DNA of 9,929 nt from an uncultured Prevotella sp. (GTDB lineage: Bacteria; Bacteroidota; Bacteroidia; Bacteroidales; Bacteroidaceae), in assembly GCA_900544825.1 (NCBI GenBank), contig UQWP01000095.1, forward strand, positions 1 through 9,929. The letters run 5' to 3'. The notes beneath the pieces are model-generated. The model had not been told where the DNA came from, made no database searches, and saw nothing but the letters and a program-made list of their open reading frames with translations. Shown here piece after piece: positions 1-7,386 of this stretch. The first letter of the stretch is position 1. Each line of letters begins with the position of its first letter. Position numbers and translations under genes: made by a program.

Positions 1-76
1 CAATTAACAGGGATGTTTCCAGCTTGTTTTTAAGAACAGAGAACTGGACACCCTATCTATTTAATCAGAAAAAAAT
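1..76 (+). other. Left flank: end of an upstream gene or spacer
   Basis: This stretch is too short to assign. Two forward frames could carry the C-terminus of a preceding gene. One ends with the residues QLTGMFPACF at a TAA at 31-33. The other stays open to a TAG at 90-92 and would overlap the tube gene start by 16 bases. In related phages a tail completion or terminator protein usually sits here, but neither short tail is recognisable as that family. The last bases before the tube ATG are A-rich (a run of seven A at 69-75), like other translation leaders in this window. No TAnnTTTG promoter box is seen, so the tube gene is probably read from an upstream late promoter. Confidence 0.25.
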
Positions 77-619
77 ATGGGTAATGTATTAGATGGAACA
101 GACCTTATTCTTTCAGTTGGAGGCAATGCATTGGGCTACAGTACCGGGTGTAAGATTACAACCAGTACCGAGACTGGTGAGCGTGTAACCAAGGAAGCTT
201 CCGCTGGCAAGTGGAAGGAGAAGTATGTAAAGAGCTTCTCTGAGAGTATCAGCGCTGATGGTGTCGTATTGACGGGTAGCAATGCAGAAATGCCTACCTA
301 TGATCAGCTGAAGGATCTCCAGCTGGCTGGAACTCCTGTCGAGGGAACCTATTCTGTGCGTGAGGGGGATGGCCGTGAAGGCAAGACTGCCGGACAGTAT
401 AGGGGTAAGTACATCATTACTTCGCTCGATCTCGATGCGCAGGCTGGTGAGGATGCGAAGTACAGTGTACAGCTTGAGAATTGTGGTAAGGTTGAAAAAA
501 TCGGCACAGGCTTGCAGGGGACCGCAACTGCAGGACTGAATACCGATGATGCCGGGAACGAAGAACCCCCGGTTTCGGCCGCAAGTGAAACGTCTTTAGA
601 ATCAGAAACGGATGAATAA
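77..619 (+). CDS. Major tail tube protein (TP901-1 family)
   Basis: This 180-residue protein should be the subunit that stacks into hexameric rings to form the tail tube around the tape measure. I recognise it from its overall pattern: an N-terminal LSVGGNALGYSTGCKITTST segment (residues 12-31), a KWKEKYVKSFSESISADGVV strand region (about 46-65), then alternating beta-rich stretches ending near residue 142. This resembles the phage major tail protein of the TP901-1 family. Length is normal for that family. From about residue 143 the protein becomes a low-complexity Thr/Ser/Glu/Pro-rich acidic tail ending SLESETDE, which is probably flexible or surface exposed. The ATG follows an A-rich leader, and no better upstream start exists in this frame. 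The stop overlaps the next gene by 8 bases, which suggests translational coupling to the chaperone. The family call is from recognition only. Confidence 0.85.
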   Translation: MGNVLDGTDLILSVGGNALGYSTGCKITTSTETGERVTKEASAGKWKEKYVKSFSESISADGVVLTGSNAEMPTYDQLKDLQLAGTPVEGTYSVREGDGREGKTAGQYRGKYIITSLDLDAQAGEDAKYSVQLENCGKVEKIGTGLQGTATAGLNTDDAGNEEPPVSAASETSLESETDE

Positions 620-908
620 GATCATGATTAAGGTTGGTGACAAGGAGTTTCCTTGTCGCCTCACAATGGGAGCGATGCTCCAGTTTAAACGCACTGTCGG
701 TAAGGATGTCAGTCAGATGAACTGGGAGGATATGGAAGAACTGTTAATGCTCATGTGGTGCTGCGTGTCGAGCGCCTGCCGTGCTGATAACGTTGAATTC
801 TCCATTGACTTCACGATGTTCTGCGACCTGGTATCTCCGGCAGATATGGCTAAATGGAATTCCACGATAGCAGAAGCGAATGAAAAAAAAAGCGAGGAGG
901 AACAGTAA
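612..908 (+). CDS. Tail assembly chaperone, G-like frame
   Basis: This 98-residue protein sits between tube and tape measure, the position of lambda gpG and its analogues. It begins with a short beta stretch (MIKVGDKEFPCRLTMGAMLQ, residues 5-24), followed by helical segments including FKRTVGKDVSQMNWEDMEEL (residues 25-44). This matches the usual pattern of tail assembly chaperones, which bind the tape measure and recruit tube subunits and are absent from the finished virion. The reading ends in the charged segment NEKKSEEEQ. Just before the stop, nine A residues (883-891) include an in-phase A AAA AAA heptamer, and the -1 frame beyond it is open to 1270. Most ribosomes would make this short form, and a minority a 219-residue fusion: 93 residues from here and 126 from the -1 frame. 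Its start overlaps the tube gene end by 8 bases. Confidence 0.75.
   Translation: MNKIMIKVGDKEFPCRLTMGAMLQFKRTVGKDVSQMNWEDMEELLMLMWCCVSSACRADNVEFSIDFTMFCDLVSPADMAKWNSTIAEANEKKSEEEQ
884..890 (+). promoter_or_regulatory. Probable -1 ribosomal frameshift slippery site
   Basis: The zero-frame codons here are GAA AAA AAA AGC, so bases 884-890 form the heptamer A AAA AAA in the correct phase for a -1 shift. After slipping, reading continues AAG CGA GGA GGA ACA and stays open to the TAA at 1268-1270. The -1 frame has a TGA at 881-883, so it opens exactly at this run. Only short hairpins follow (TCCG/CGGA at 911-921 and GATGT/ACATC at 938-950), so a stimulatory structure is not obvious. The gene order, tube then G-like then T-like then tape measure, is where this frameshift is conserved in long-tailed phages. 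Confidence 0.75.
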
Positions 909-934
909 ATTCCGAATCGGACAATGGTGATCCG

Positions 935-1270
935 GTGGATGTGGAACATCTTCTGGGCATAGCTATGGGGTGTATAGGGATGAGTATGGATGACTTTTGC
1001 CGATGCACCCCATCTGAATACTATGCAGCGTATGAAGCTTGGCATGATGCTGTGGATGCTACAGAGCGTGGCAAGTGGGAACGGGTAAGAATGCAATGCC
1101 TATGCATCCTGCAACCCTACTCGAAGGATAAGCTCAAGGCTAGCGATATCATGCAGTTTGCCTGGGATAAGGAAGTGCAGGCTGAGACTCCAGAAGAGAA
1201 AGAGGAACTCAGCCGTGAGGAAATCATGGAAAGATATAAGAAGGCTGTGAAAAGGGCTGGGTTGCGTTAA
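935..1270 (+). CDS. Tail assembly chaperone, T-like frame (made by -1 frameshift)
   Basis: This frame encodes the second chaperone domain, normally produced only as a fusion to the preceding gene. The coordinates use the first possible independent start, a GTG at 935. The more likely reading enters at base 890 after a -1 slip and has no start codon in the 45 bases before the GTG. The segment GCIGMSMDDFCRCTPSEYYAAYEAWH (about residues 11-36) resembles the 'G-hydrophobic-x-x-x-x-F-x-x-x-T-P-x-E' pattern of small phage tail chaperones. The rest is helical and charged, ending ERYKKAVKRAGLR. In lambda the T domain of gpGT contacts tube subunits while the G domain holds the tape measure; the same division is inferred here. 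The stop lies one base from the stop of the convergent minus-strand gene. Confidence 0.7.
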   Translation: MDVEHLLGIAMGCIGMSMDDFCRCTPSEYYAAYEAWHDAVDATERGKWERVRMQCLCILQPYSKDKLKASDIMQFAWDKEVQAETPEEKEELSREEIMERYKKAVKRAGLR

Positions 1271-1271
1271 T

Positions 1272-1481
1272 CTAGATATTGTCGTCTTGTGCCCGCATCA
1301 AACTCCAAAGTAGGTAAGATCCGAAAAAGATAACAGTACACCATACCAAAGCATCTACGACCCATGCTGGCGAACCCGGTTTTAATGCCAGGTCACAAAA
1401 GTACATACCGAGCGCGCAGCTCAGTACAGAAATCCAACCGATGGTGGTTCTTGCTATGTCGGGTTTTACTTCGTATTTCAT
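1272..1481 (-). CDS. Small two-helix membrane protein, reverse-strand moron
   Basis: This 69-residue protein of unknown function is the only credible gene on the minus strand. Two hydrophobic helices are clear: about residues 12-33 (TTIGWISVLSCALGMYFCDL onward) and 40-62 (WVVDALVWCTVIFFGSYLLW onward). They are joined by a short KPGSP turn, with a basic N-terminus (MKYEVKPDIAR) and a polar C-terminus (RAQDDNI). It should be an inner-membrane hairpin. It is flanked by late tail genes in the opposite direction and has its own consensus promoter, as expected for a moron expressed from the integrated prophage. Superinfection exclusion or another change to the host envelope is a reasonable guess. 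A holin is less likely, because no endolysin lies nearby and the strand is wrong for late lysis. I do not recognise the family. Confidence 0.65.
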   Translation of the reverse strand: MKYEVKPDIARTTIGWISVLSCALGMYFCDLALKPGSPAWVVDALVWCTVIFFGSYLLWSLMRAQDDNI

Positions 1482-1508
1482 AATTATCGTTTTATCTTAA
1501 ACACGCTG

Positions 1509-1540
1509 CAAATATAATAAAAAAGACGCAATAATCCAAA
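1509..1540 (-). promoter_or_regulatory. Bacteroidetes-type promoter for the reverse membrane gene
   Basis: Read on the minus strand, TTTG (bases 1540-1537) is followed after 20 bases by TATATTTG (1516-1509) and then C. This fits the Bacteroidetes primary sigma factor consensus of TTTG near -33 and TAnnTTTG near -7, with a 19-21 base spacer. Transcription would start near 1502, leaving a leader of about 20 A/T-rich bases before the ATG at 1481-1479. The whole element lies in the 74-base gap between the reverse gene and the tape measure start. That gap (1482-1555) also serves as the A-rich leader of the tape measure gene on the plus strand, where I see no promoter. Confidence 0.7.
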
Positions 1541-1555
1541 TAAAATATCGCAAAA

Positions 1556-4500
1556 ATGGCTAATGAGGTAAAATTTAACATTCAGCTTAACATAGATGGT
1601 AAAGATCGAGTGGTTGTTGCCACAACTGCTGTAGATAACCTGAGACACGTGGTGAACAGTGTTAATGAAGCCACGGAAGATTTGAAGGGTAAGCTTATTA
1701 ATACCAATCAGATTACGGAGGCGTGGAGAAATGTTACTGATGCCTTCCAGCAGATGGTGGGCGTACTTAATCAGGTTACAGCGGAAAGCCGGACTTTTGG
1801 AGCGGCCATGGCTGCGGCTAATACCATGGCTGGCAAAAGCGGAAAGGAATTTGCGGCAATGAAGCAGCAGGTAGCAGAACTTGCCAAGGAAATACCGATT
1901 GCACGTGATGAACTCGCTGGCGGTCTTTACCAGGTTATCTCGAACGGTGTTCCAGAAGACAACTGGATTGATTATCTTCGTTCTTCGGCAGAAGCCTCCG
2001 TGGGAGGTATTGCTAGTCTAGGGGAGGTGGTAAAGGTAACTTCTACCATTATCAAGAATTACGGATTGGAGTGGAGCAATGCCGGAGAAATACAAGATAA
2101 GATACAGTTAACCGCTAAGAACGGTGTTACTTCGTTCGAGCAGATGGCCCAAGCTTTACCACGTGTTACGGCTCAAGCTTCGACCTTAGGAGTGTCGATA
2201 GATGAGCTGATGGCTTCATTCGCTACACTTACCGGTGTAAGTGGAAATACTGCGGAGGTTAGTACTCAGCTTGCTGCTATTTTCACGGCTCTCATTAAGC
2301 CTTCGAGTGAAGCTACCGAAATGGCTCAGCAGATGGGTATTCAGTTTGATGCGGCAGCTATTAAGGCGGCTGGAGGAATGCAACAGTTCCTTGAGTCTCT
2401 TAGCGCAGATGTGAAGCGTTTCTCTCTATCGAGCGGTATGCTGGAACAGGAGATATATGGCAGGCTTTTTGGTAGTGCGGAAAGTCTTCGCGCTATCACC
2501 CCATTAGTTGGCAATCTGGCTGATAAATTCCGGAGCAATGCTGCTGAAATGCAAAATAGCGCAGGAACTGTTAGCGAAGCTTTTGGCATCATGGGTAATA
2601 CAGGAAGCGCAGAGATTCAACTTCTGAACAATAAGCTTGGTGAATATACGGATATAATACAAGGTAGTATAGGTAATCTGTCCCCATACGTTAACTTTAT
2701 CTCTCAGATTATTATTACCGGAAATTCCGCTTATTCTTTAAGTAAAACAATAAGCGCTCTAGGAGTTACATCTAAAATAACTTCTTCGGTTATAGCTGCC
2801 TTTAGCCCTATCTGCAAGGTGGTATCTGCGGCTTTTACAGGTGCTACAGTAAGCGCGGAAACATTAAAGTTAGCGGTTAGAAGTCTGTATATTACAGTAG
2901 GTGCCGGAGTAGCCATTTTTGCCCTTACGGAGGTAATTAATCTTCTGACTGCTAGCAGTGATAAAGCAGCAAGTAGCGTGAACGATCTATCAAAGGTAGA
3001 AGAGAAGGCCAAGCAGGCACACGAGCAAACGGCTCAGCAGATATCATCCGTGCGTAGTGAAATGTCACTGAATATAGCTAAGCTGAAAGAATTCAAGGGC
3101 AGCAAGGAGCAGGAGAAGACTCTGGTACAACAGAAGAATAGCAAGTATGGGGAGGCTATGGGCTATTATTCTACCGTATCACAATGGTATCAGGCGCTTA
3201 TAGCAAATTCCGAGGCGTACTGTAATCAGATGATTAATGAGATTAGGTTGAGAGAACTTGCCAATCAGGCAGCTGACCTGATCAAACAGCAGCATGATAT
3301 TAAATATGACGAAAACGGGAAGCTGAGGAAATATAGTGGGAAAAATAAAACTGAACCCAAGGCTGTAGGTCAGATAGATGCTGGTGACGGTAAGATTATT
3401 CCTATTATGCAGGAGGTTGAGATTGAGGGAACCAGTCAGCTTGATGAGGTTAACAGGAAGATGACTTCGCTTTATCGCCAGCAGCAGAATGTGAAAAAGC
3501 AAATGGAGTCCATCGTCAAGAATGGACAGAAAATAAACTTCAAGCATACTGCCGGGTATAGTTCTACTCCTCCACCATCATCTTCCGGCAACACATCAAA
3601 AGACGGTGCGACTGCTACAACGAAGCCGGAAGTGAAGGAGAAAGCTCTAGAGGGTAGTATTGATTTCTATGAGGAGGAGATCAGAGAGCTACAGAAAAAA
3701 ATCAATGCTTCAGCTGATGAAGCTGCCGTCAAGAGTCTTCAGCAGATTCTGGAAGGAAAGCAGCGAGAGTTGGGGATGTTGAAGGTAAGATTGGGTATCG
3801 AGAGCGTTCCTGGTATCGAGATCAAGAAAAAGGCTAAAGACATATTGTCGGATATAGATGAACAGATCGATCGTCTGAAATTAAATCCTATAGAGATTAA
3901 AGTCGAAGGTCTTGATGATCTGGAGAGGCTCCAGTCCCTCGGTAACATCAATCTCTCGAGCTTTCAGAGCGTCCAGCAGCAGCTGCATACCATTAATGGA
4001 ATCTCTAATTCTACAGCCAAAGGGCTTGCCGTAGCCGGAGAGAGCTGTGCAGCGCTTGGAAGCGCCATGCAACAACTTGGTTCTGATAGTGCAGCTGCCA
4101 AGGCAGGCATGATGATGGCTGCGGTAGGTCAGATTGTTCTTTCCTTCGCGCAGGCGATGACCTCTACCAAGACCTGGATAGACTGGCTCGCCTTCGGTAT
4201 TACTGGTGCGGCACAGCTGACTAGCATTATCGGTATGATAAGCAAGTTTGCTACAGGTGGTATTGTGGGTGGTAGTCAGAAAAGCGGTGATAACGTCCTG
4301 GTGCGTGTCAATTCGGGAGAGATGATTCTGAATGCAGCGCAGCAGGCTAGACTTTTCGCAATCGCCAATGGTGCATCCCTTTACGGAGCTGCTGCGCAGG
4401 TTGGTTCTGGAATCTCTGATGGCTTTGCTCCTGGAGTAAAGGCTTCTACAAGTCGCTTACAGGGCATCCTTATCGAGAACGACCAGGCGCCAATAGATAT

Positions 4501-4591
4501 CAACCTGCGCTTGCGGGGAAGAGATATTGTCGGCTCTGTAGCGAATGAGACTAGAAGCAATCGCAAGCGGAGCAATATCCGTATCAGATAA
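1556..4591 (+). CDS. Tail tape measure protein (TP901 family)
   Basis: This 1011-residue protein should set tail length and travel down the tube on DNA ejection. Residues about 70-340 carry the tape measure core common to TP901-type phages, including EIPIARDELAGGLYQVISNG (112-131) and ITSFEQMAQALPRVTAQAST-like helical text. A hydrophobic helix lies at about 444-464. It is followed by a long charged coiled-coil region (about 468-590), a Pro/Ser/Thr linker (668-695) and a second coiled coil (696-750). Two more hydrophobic stretches (about 850-869 and 874-897) precede the widespread FATGGIVGGSQKSGDNVLVR motif (898-917) and NSGEMILNAAQQ. I recognise no peptidase or murein hydrolase domain. Length predicts a tail of roughly 150 nm. 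The ATG follows an A-rich leader. It is the next plus-strand gene after the chaperone pair, as expected. Confidence 0.92.
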   Translation: MANEVKFNIQLNIDGKDRVVVATTAVDNLRHVVNSVNEATEDLKGKLINTNQITEAWRNVTDAFQQMVGVLNQVTAESRTFGAAMAAANTMAGKSGKEFAAMKQQVAELAKEIPIARDELAGGLYQVISNGVPEDNWIDYLRSSAEASVGGIASLGEVVKVTSTIIKNYGLEWSNAGEIQDKIQLTAKNGVTSFEQMAQALPRVTAQASTLGVSIDELMASFATLTGVSGNTAEVSTQLAAIFTALIKPSSEATEMAQQMGIQFDAAAIKAAGGMQQFLESLSADVKRFSLSSGMLEQEIYGRLFGSAESLRAITPLVGNLADKFRSNAAEMQNSAGTVSEAFGIMGNTGSAEIQLLNNKLGEYTDIIQGSIGNLSPYVNFISQIIITGNSAYSLSKTISALGVTSKITSSVIAAFSPICKVVSAAFTGATVSAETLKLAVRSLYITVGAGVAIFALTEVINLLTASSDKAASSVNDLSKVEEKAKQAHEQTAQQISSVRSEMSLNIAKLKEFKGSKEQEKTLVQQKNSKYGEAMGYYSTVSQWYQALIANSEAYCNQMINEIRLRELANQAADLIKQQHDIKYDENGKLRKYSGKNKTEPKAVGQIDAGDGKIIPIMQEVEIEGTSQLDEVNRKMTSLYRQQQNVKKQMESIVKNGQKINFKHTAGYSSTPPPSSSGNTSKDGATATTKPEVKEKALEGSIDFYEEEIRELQKKINASADEAAVKSLQQILEGKQRELGMLKVRLGIESVPGIEIKKKAKDILSDIDEQIDRLKLNPIEIKVEGLDDLERLQSLGNINLSSFQSVQQQLHTINGISNSTAKGLAVAGESCAALGSAMQQLGSDSAAAKAGMMMAAVGQIVLSFAQAMTSTKTWIDWLAFGITGAAQLTSIIGMISKFATGGIVGGSQKSGDNVLVRVNSGEMILNAAQQARLFAIANGASLYGAAAQVGSGISDGFAPGVKASTSRLQGILIENDQAPIDINLRLRGRDIVGSVANETRSNRKRSNIRIR

Positions 4592-4599
4592 TTGTATTA

Positions 4600-4616
4600 T
4601 AACATCATTATAAAAG
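4600..4616 (+). repeat. Shared intergenic leader motif, copy 1
   Basis: The 37-base gap between tape measure and hub contains TAACATCATTATAAAAG at 4600-4616. A close relative, TAACAATATTATAAAG, lies in the next gap at 7367-7382. Both are just upstream of a start codon, 12 and 4 bases away respectively. They may be A/T-rich translation leaders, typical of a host that does not rely on Shine-Dalgarno pairing. The similarity could also be due to composition alone. Neither contains a TAnnTTTG box or a terminator-like hairpin, so the three large genes are probably one transcript. Confidence 0.3.
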
Positions 4617-4628
4617 CATTAGTAGGCT

Positions 4629-7358
4629 ATGTATATACACGGTTATTATTATAACAGGAAAGAAGAGGAAATCTCCGTCTATATCCTGGTTCAAGGTGAT
4701 CGGTCCGAGGAAGTGGAGATTGGTGGCGATGGTAGCGGAGTCACCTTCTCTGACGATCCAGTGGAAATCACCTCGCAGGTGAATGATACGTTCGATCATA
4801 TTCTCTGCTCTCAGGCTTCTATCCGCTTGCTCTGCGAGAACTATGTGAAGGAGTTCTTCTCGGGATCCTGTAGGGATGCTGTGGTGAATATCTACCGGGG
4901 GACAGAATGCCTCTTTGCCGGATATATCGAGCCTCAGACTTTCTCGCAGGGATATAATGAGTGCGAGGATGAAGTAGAATTGACTTGTGTGGATGCACTC
5001 TCTGCCCTTCAGTATTCAAAATACAAGAATGTCGGTTCGGCTTTAGTGCTATATAATAAGGTAAAGGCAGAGGCACAGCAGCGTACCTTCCATGATATCG
5101 TGATGGATATACTGAATGGTGTGATGGATGGTATTGATATTCTCGGCGGTCATGATAAGCCATTATACTATGATGGCAGCAAATATGTGGCCGCGGAAAA
5201 GGATAAGCAGTATTCCGTACTACAGGATATCAGTATCTCGGAACTTCTCTTTCTGGGTGATGAGGAGGATGATGTCTGGACTCAGGAGGATGTGCTGACT
5301 GAGATTCTGAGATATCTCAATCTTCATATAAGGCAGACTGGCATGAGTCTCTATCTGTTCTCCTGGGAGACAATCAGGAGTGGAAAATCTCACTCCTGGC
5401 ATAACCTCAAGGGTGGTGATGATTTAACGATCGTTCCTCGGACGGTAGATATTACCACGTCTATCGTAGCAGACTGTGATACGCAGATTAGTGTTGCGGA
5501 GACATACAACCAGCTCAAGCTGACGGCTGATGTGAAGGAGATGGAAAATATCGTCAAAAGTCCTCTTGATAGCGATGCGTTGCGTAATGCGTTCCTCGGG
5601 ATGCAGAAGTATATGACAGAGTATGCTTCCGATGGCGAGGGTAAAAGGGCTTATCATGGATTCGCGGAACTGGTGGCAAATGGCGGTACTGGCTATGATG
5701 GTGGTTCTGTGGTCGACTGGTATGTACAGGTAAGGAAGTGCCAGGATTGGCGTTTTTATGGCGCCGAGAAAAAGGATCTCGTGAAGGACTTATGTCGGGG
5801 AATCAATCAGCAGGATGCCGTAAACTATCTGGGAACCGTGCCGGGCGCCTCGATGCTGGTGTCTGTAGGAAGCGTCAAGAAGACGAACGGCGGACAGGAC
5901 AATTCGCTTGTATCGAAAATATCCATGACCGATTATCTGGTAATCAGCGTAAACGGCAATGGTAAGGATGAGGAAAGTGAATTCTATCCTAATGACTCGG
6001 ACCTTCTGAAAGCGATACCATGCGCAGAATATGTAGGCAATGAAGTCGGTGGTGTATTCTCGCCTAGCGATGAAAATACGACTAATTATATCGTGATCTC
6101 CGGGAAAATGGTGCTGAATCCTCTGATGAGGATGACGGCTAATTATCATGACCTGAGAAACAAAACCTGGTTAAGTGTACCGTTCAGTGGGCAGGATGGC
6201 ATCTACGTCTGGCATCAGACTGTGCCAAGCCGCAATAACGGAGATGGTCGTTATTATACACGTAGATACTGGAAAACGGAGAACTGGAGAAACGAGGCGG
6301 TGTCGGATGATGCTATGGATAAGAGGAATGATGGCGGGTTTATGCCGTTTACCGGTGAAGGCCCGCAGGAGTTTGAGTTTAAGTACAGCGCATTCGGGGA
6401 CAGTACCGATAAGTTGTCGAAGGTCGGCGTAATTCAGTGTATGCTGATAATAGGTGATAAATGCGTAGTAGAAAAACGCCCTGGGCAGCTTCTTGGAAGC
6501 GATAAGGTGGCAGGAACAGGCAATGGGCAGCTATCGGATTATGTTTGGATGAAGTATAAGACCAGAGAGGAATGCTCATCTGATGATGAATACTACCAGC
6601 AGAGTTTCTCGGTGGGATTCGACCCTAAGATTGGGGATAAAATCATCGGTACAGAGTTTTCTGTGCAGAATAATCTGAGCTATACGGATAATGTGGATGC
6701 AGATGGAACAGCCATTCCGGTTCGCATGAGCGACAAGGTGCATGGTGCTGTAAAGTTTATCATTCTTGGTCCCGTCAACAGCGTGTGGGAAGAAATCGTC
6801 CGACGACATCCTACAGCCTTTCGACATACAAAGTGGTCGAGCAATACGAAGCCGATTCTTTCCCATGTGAGCGATATTCTGTTGGAAGAGTTCGAGGTGA
6901 AGGTTGTAAGCGATCATGGTAAGATTGGCAGTGATGGTGCTGAGAACGACCAGGTATATCTGAGCGACACGAAAGAAGATTTCGTGAATGTCAAAGATGA
7001 TCTTGAGATGAAAATCACTACAGCTCTGACATCTGAGGAATGCAAGGCGCTCGGTGTAAAGAATGGCATTAGTCTTTCTGCGCCGCTGAATGTTGACACA
7101 GAACTGAGTTTGCTAGGTATTTATAATAGTAGCAATGGTGAATTGGCAAAGCCGGAGCAGCACTATGTCAATGACTACTGGCAGGAATGGCATGAGCCAA
7201 GAGTTGTTATGGAACAGAATCTGATGGATGAGTTCGGGAATGTTTCTCCATTCTATCTTTATCGCCATCCTGCAATCGGCAAGACATTCCATGTTCAAGG
7301 CATCAGCTACAATTTAACCAGTGGTACTGCTCAGATGACAATTAAAGAGATATTCTAA
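4629..7358 (+). CDS. Baseplate hub / tail-associated protein
   Basis: This 909-residue protein directly follows the tape measure and should form the distal hub that plugs the tube and carries the fibre. The N-terminal 130 residues read like a hub domain of the gp27/Tal type. A strand-rich start (SVYILVQGDRSEEVEIGGDG, 16-35) leads to FSDDPVEITSQVNDTF (40-55), then LFAGYIEPQTFSQG (95-108) and a closing strand ELTCVDALSAL (117-127). The middle (about 200-800) is beta-rich with many aromatics and no recognised enzyme motif. The C-terminus returns to a hub-like closing element, SPFYLYRHPAIGKTFHVQGI and TAQMTIKEIF. I recognise the ends from unannotated Bacteroidales prophage tail proteins. No separate distal tail (Dit) gene is present, so this one may do both jobs. 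The ATG at 4629 is the only start for more than 150 codons. Confidence 0.7.
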   Translation: MYIHGYYYNRKEEEISVYILVQGDRSEEVEIGGDGSGVTFSDDPVEITSQVNDTFDHILCSQASIRLLCENYVKEFFSGSCRDAVVNIYRGTECLFAGYIEPQTFSQGYNECEDEVELTCVDALSALQYSKYKNVGSALVLYNKVKAEAQQRTFHDIVMDILNGVMDGIDILGGHDKPLYYDGSKYVAAEKDKQYSVLQDISISELLFLGDEEDDVWTQEDVLTEILRYLNLHIRQTGMSLYLFSWETIRSGKSHSWHNLKGGDDLTIVPRTVDITTSIVADCDTQISVAETYNQLKLTADVKEMENIVKSPLDSDALRNAFLGMQKYMTEYASDGEGKRAYHGFAELVANGGTGYDGGSVVDWYVQVRKCQDWRFYGAEKKDLVKDLCRGINQQDAVNYLGTVPGASMLVSVGSVKKTNGGQDNSLVSKISMTDYLVISVNGNGKDEESEFYPNDSDLLKAIPCAEYVGNEVGGVFSPSDENTTNYIVISGKMVLNPLMRMTANYHDLRNKTWLSVPFSGQDGIYVWHQTVPSRNNGDGRYYTRRYWKTENWRNEAVSDDAMDKRNDGGFMPFTGEGPQEFEFKYSAFGDSTDKLSKVGVIQCMLIIGDKCVVEKRPGQLLGSDKVAGTGNGQLSDYVWMKYKTREECSSDDEYYQQSFSVGFDPKIGDKIIGTEFSVQNNLSYTDNVDADGTAIPVRMSDKVHGAVKFIILGPVNSVWEEIVRRHPTAFRHTKWSSNTKPILSHVSDILLEEFEVKVVSDHGKIGSDGAENDQVYLSDTKEDFVNVKDDLEMKITTALTSEECKALGVKNGISLSAPLNVDTELSLLGIYNSSNGELAKPEQHYVNDYWQEWHEPRVVMEQNLMDEFGNVSPFYLYRHPAIGKTFHVQGISYNLTSGTAQMTIKEIF

Positions 7359-7366
7359 TTACATTC

Positions 7367-7382
7367 TAACAATATTATAAAG
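7367..7382 (+). repeat. Shared intergenic leader motif, copy 2
   Basis: TAACAATATTATAAAG lies in the 28-base gap between the hub and fibre genes and matches the motif at 4600-4616 with small differences. The same gap also has the heptamer ATTCTAA twice (7352-7358, overlapping the hub stop codon, and 7363-7369). These look like A/T-rich leader sequence rather than a promoter, and no hairpin is visible. Confidence 0.3.
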
Positions 7383-7386
7383 TCGT

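Noticed and set aside
551..572. CCGGG/CCCGG hairpin as a terminator after the tube gene
   Set aside because: Only five pairs with an 11-base loop, no T-run after it, and it lies inside the tube coding sequence before an overlapping gene.
895..903. AGGAGGAA as a Shine-Dalgarno site for the T-like chaperone or as a frameshift stimulator
   Set aside because: Stimulatory Shine-Dalgarno elements lie upstream of the slippery site, not after it. The GTG at 935 is too far away, and Bacteroidetes rarely depend on such pairing. The bases are explained by Glu codons.
713..1096. Minus-strand open frame of 127 codons opposite the chaperone genes
   Set aside because: It overlaps two better supported plus-strand frames and its translation is rich in His, Ser and Arg runs typical of an antisense shadow. 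No promoter or leader is seen.
1272..1481. Reverse membrane protein as a holin
   Set aside because: Two helices alone are not enough. It is on the opposite strand to the late genes, has its own host-type promoter, and no endolysin is nearby.
3179..3547. Minus-strand open frame of 122 codons inside the tape measure
   Set aside because: It lies fully within the coiled-coil coding of the tape measure. Its Leu/Ile-rich text mirrors the reverse complement of Lys/Asn/Gln codons, and no promoter box is near.
5738..6432. Two plus-strand open frames of 75 and 85 codons in another frame of the hub gene
   Set aside because: Arg/Gly/Ser-rich translations with no family resemblance, both fully inside a long convincing gene.
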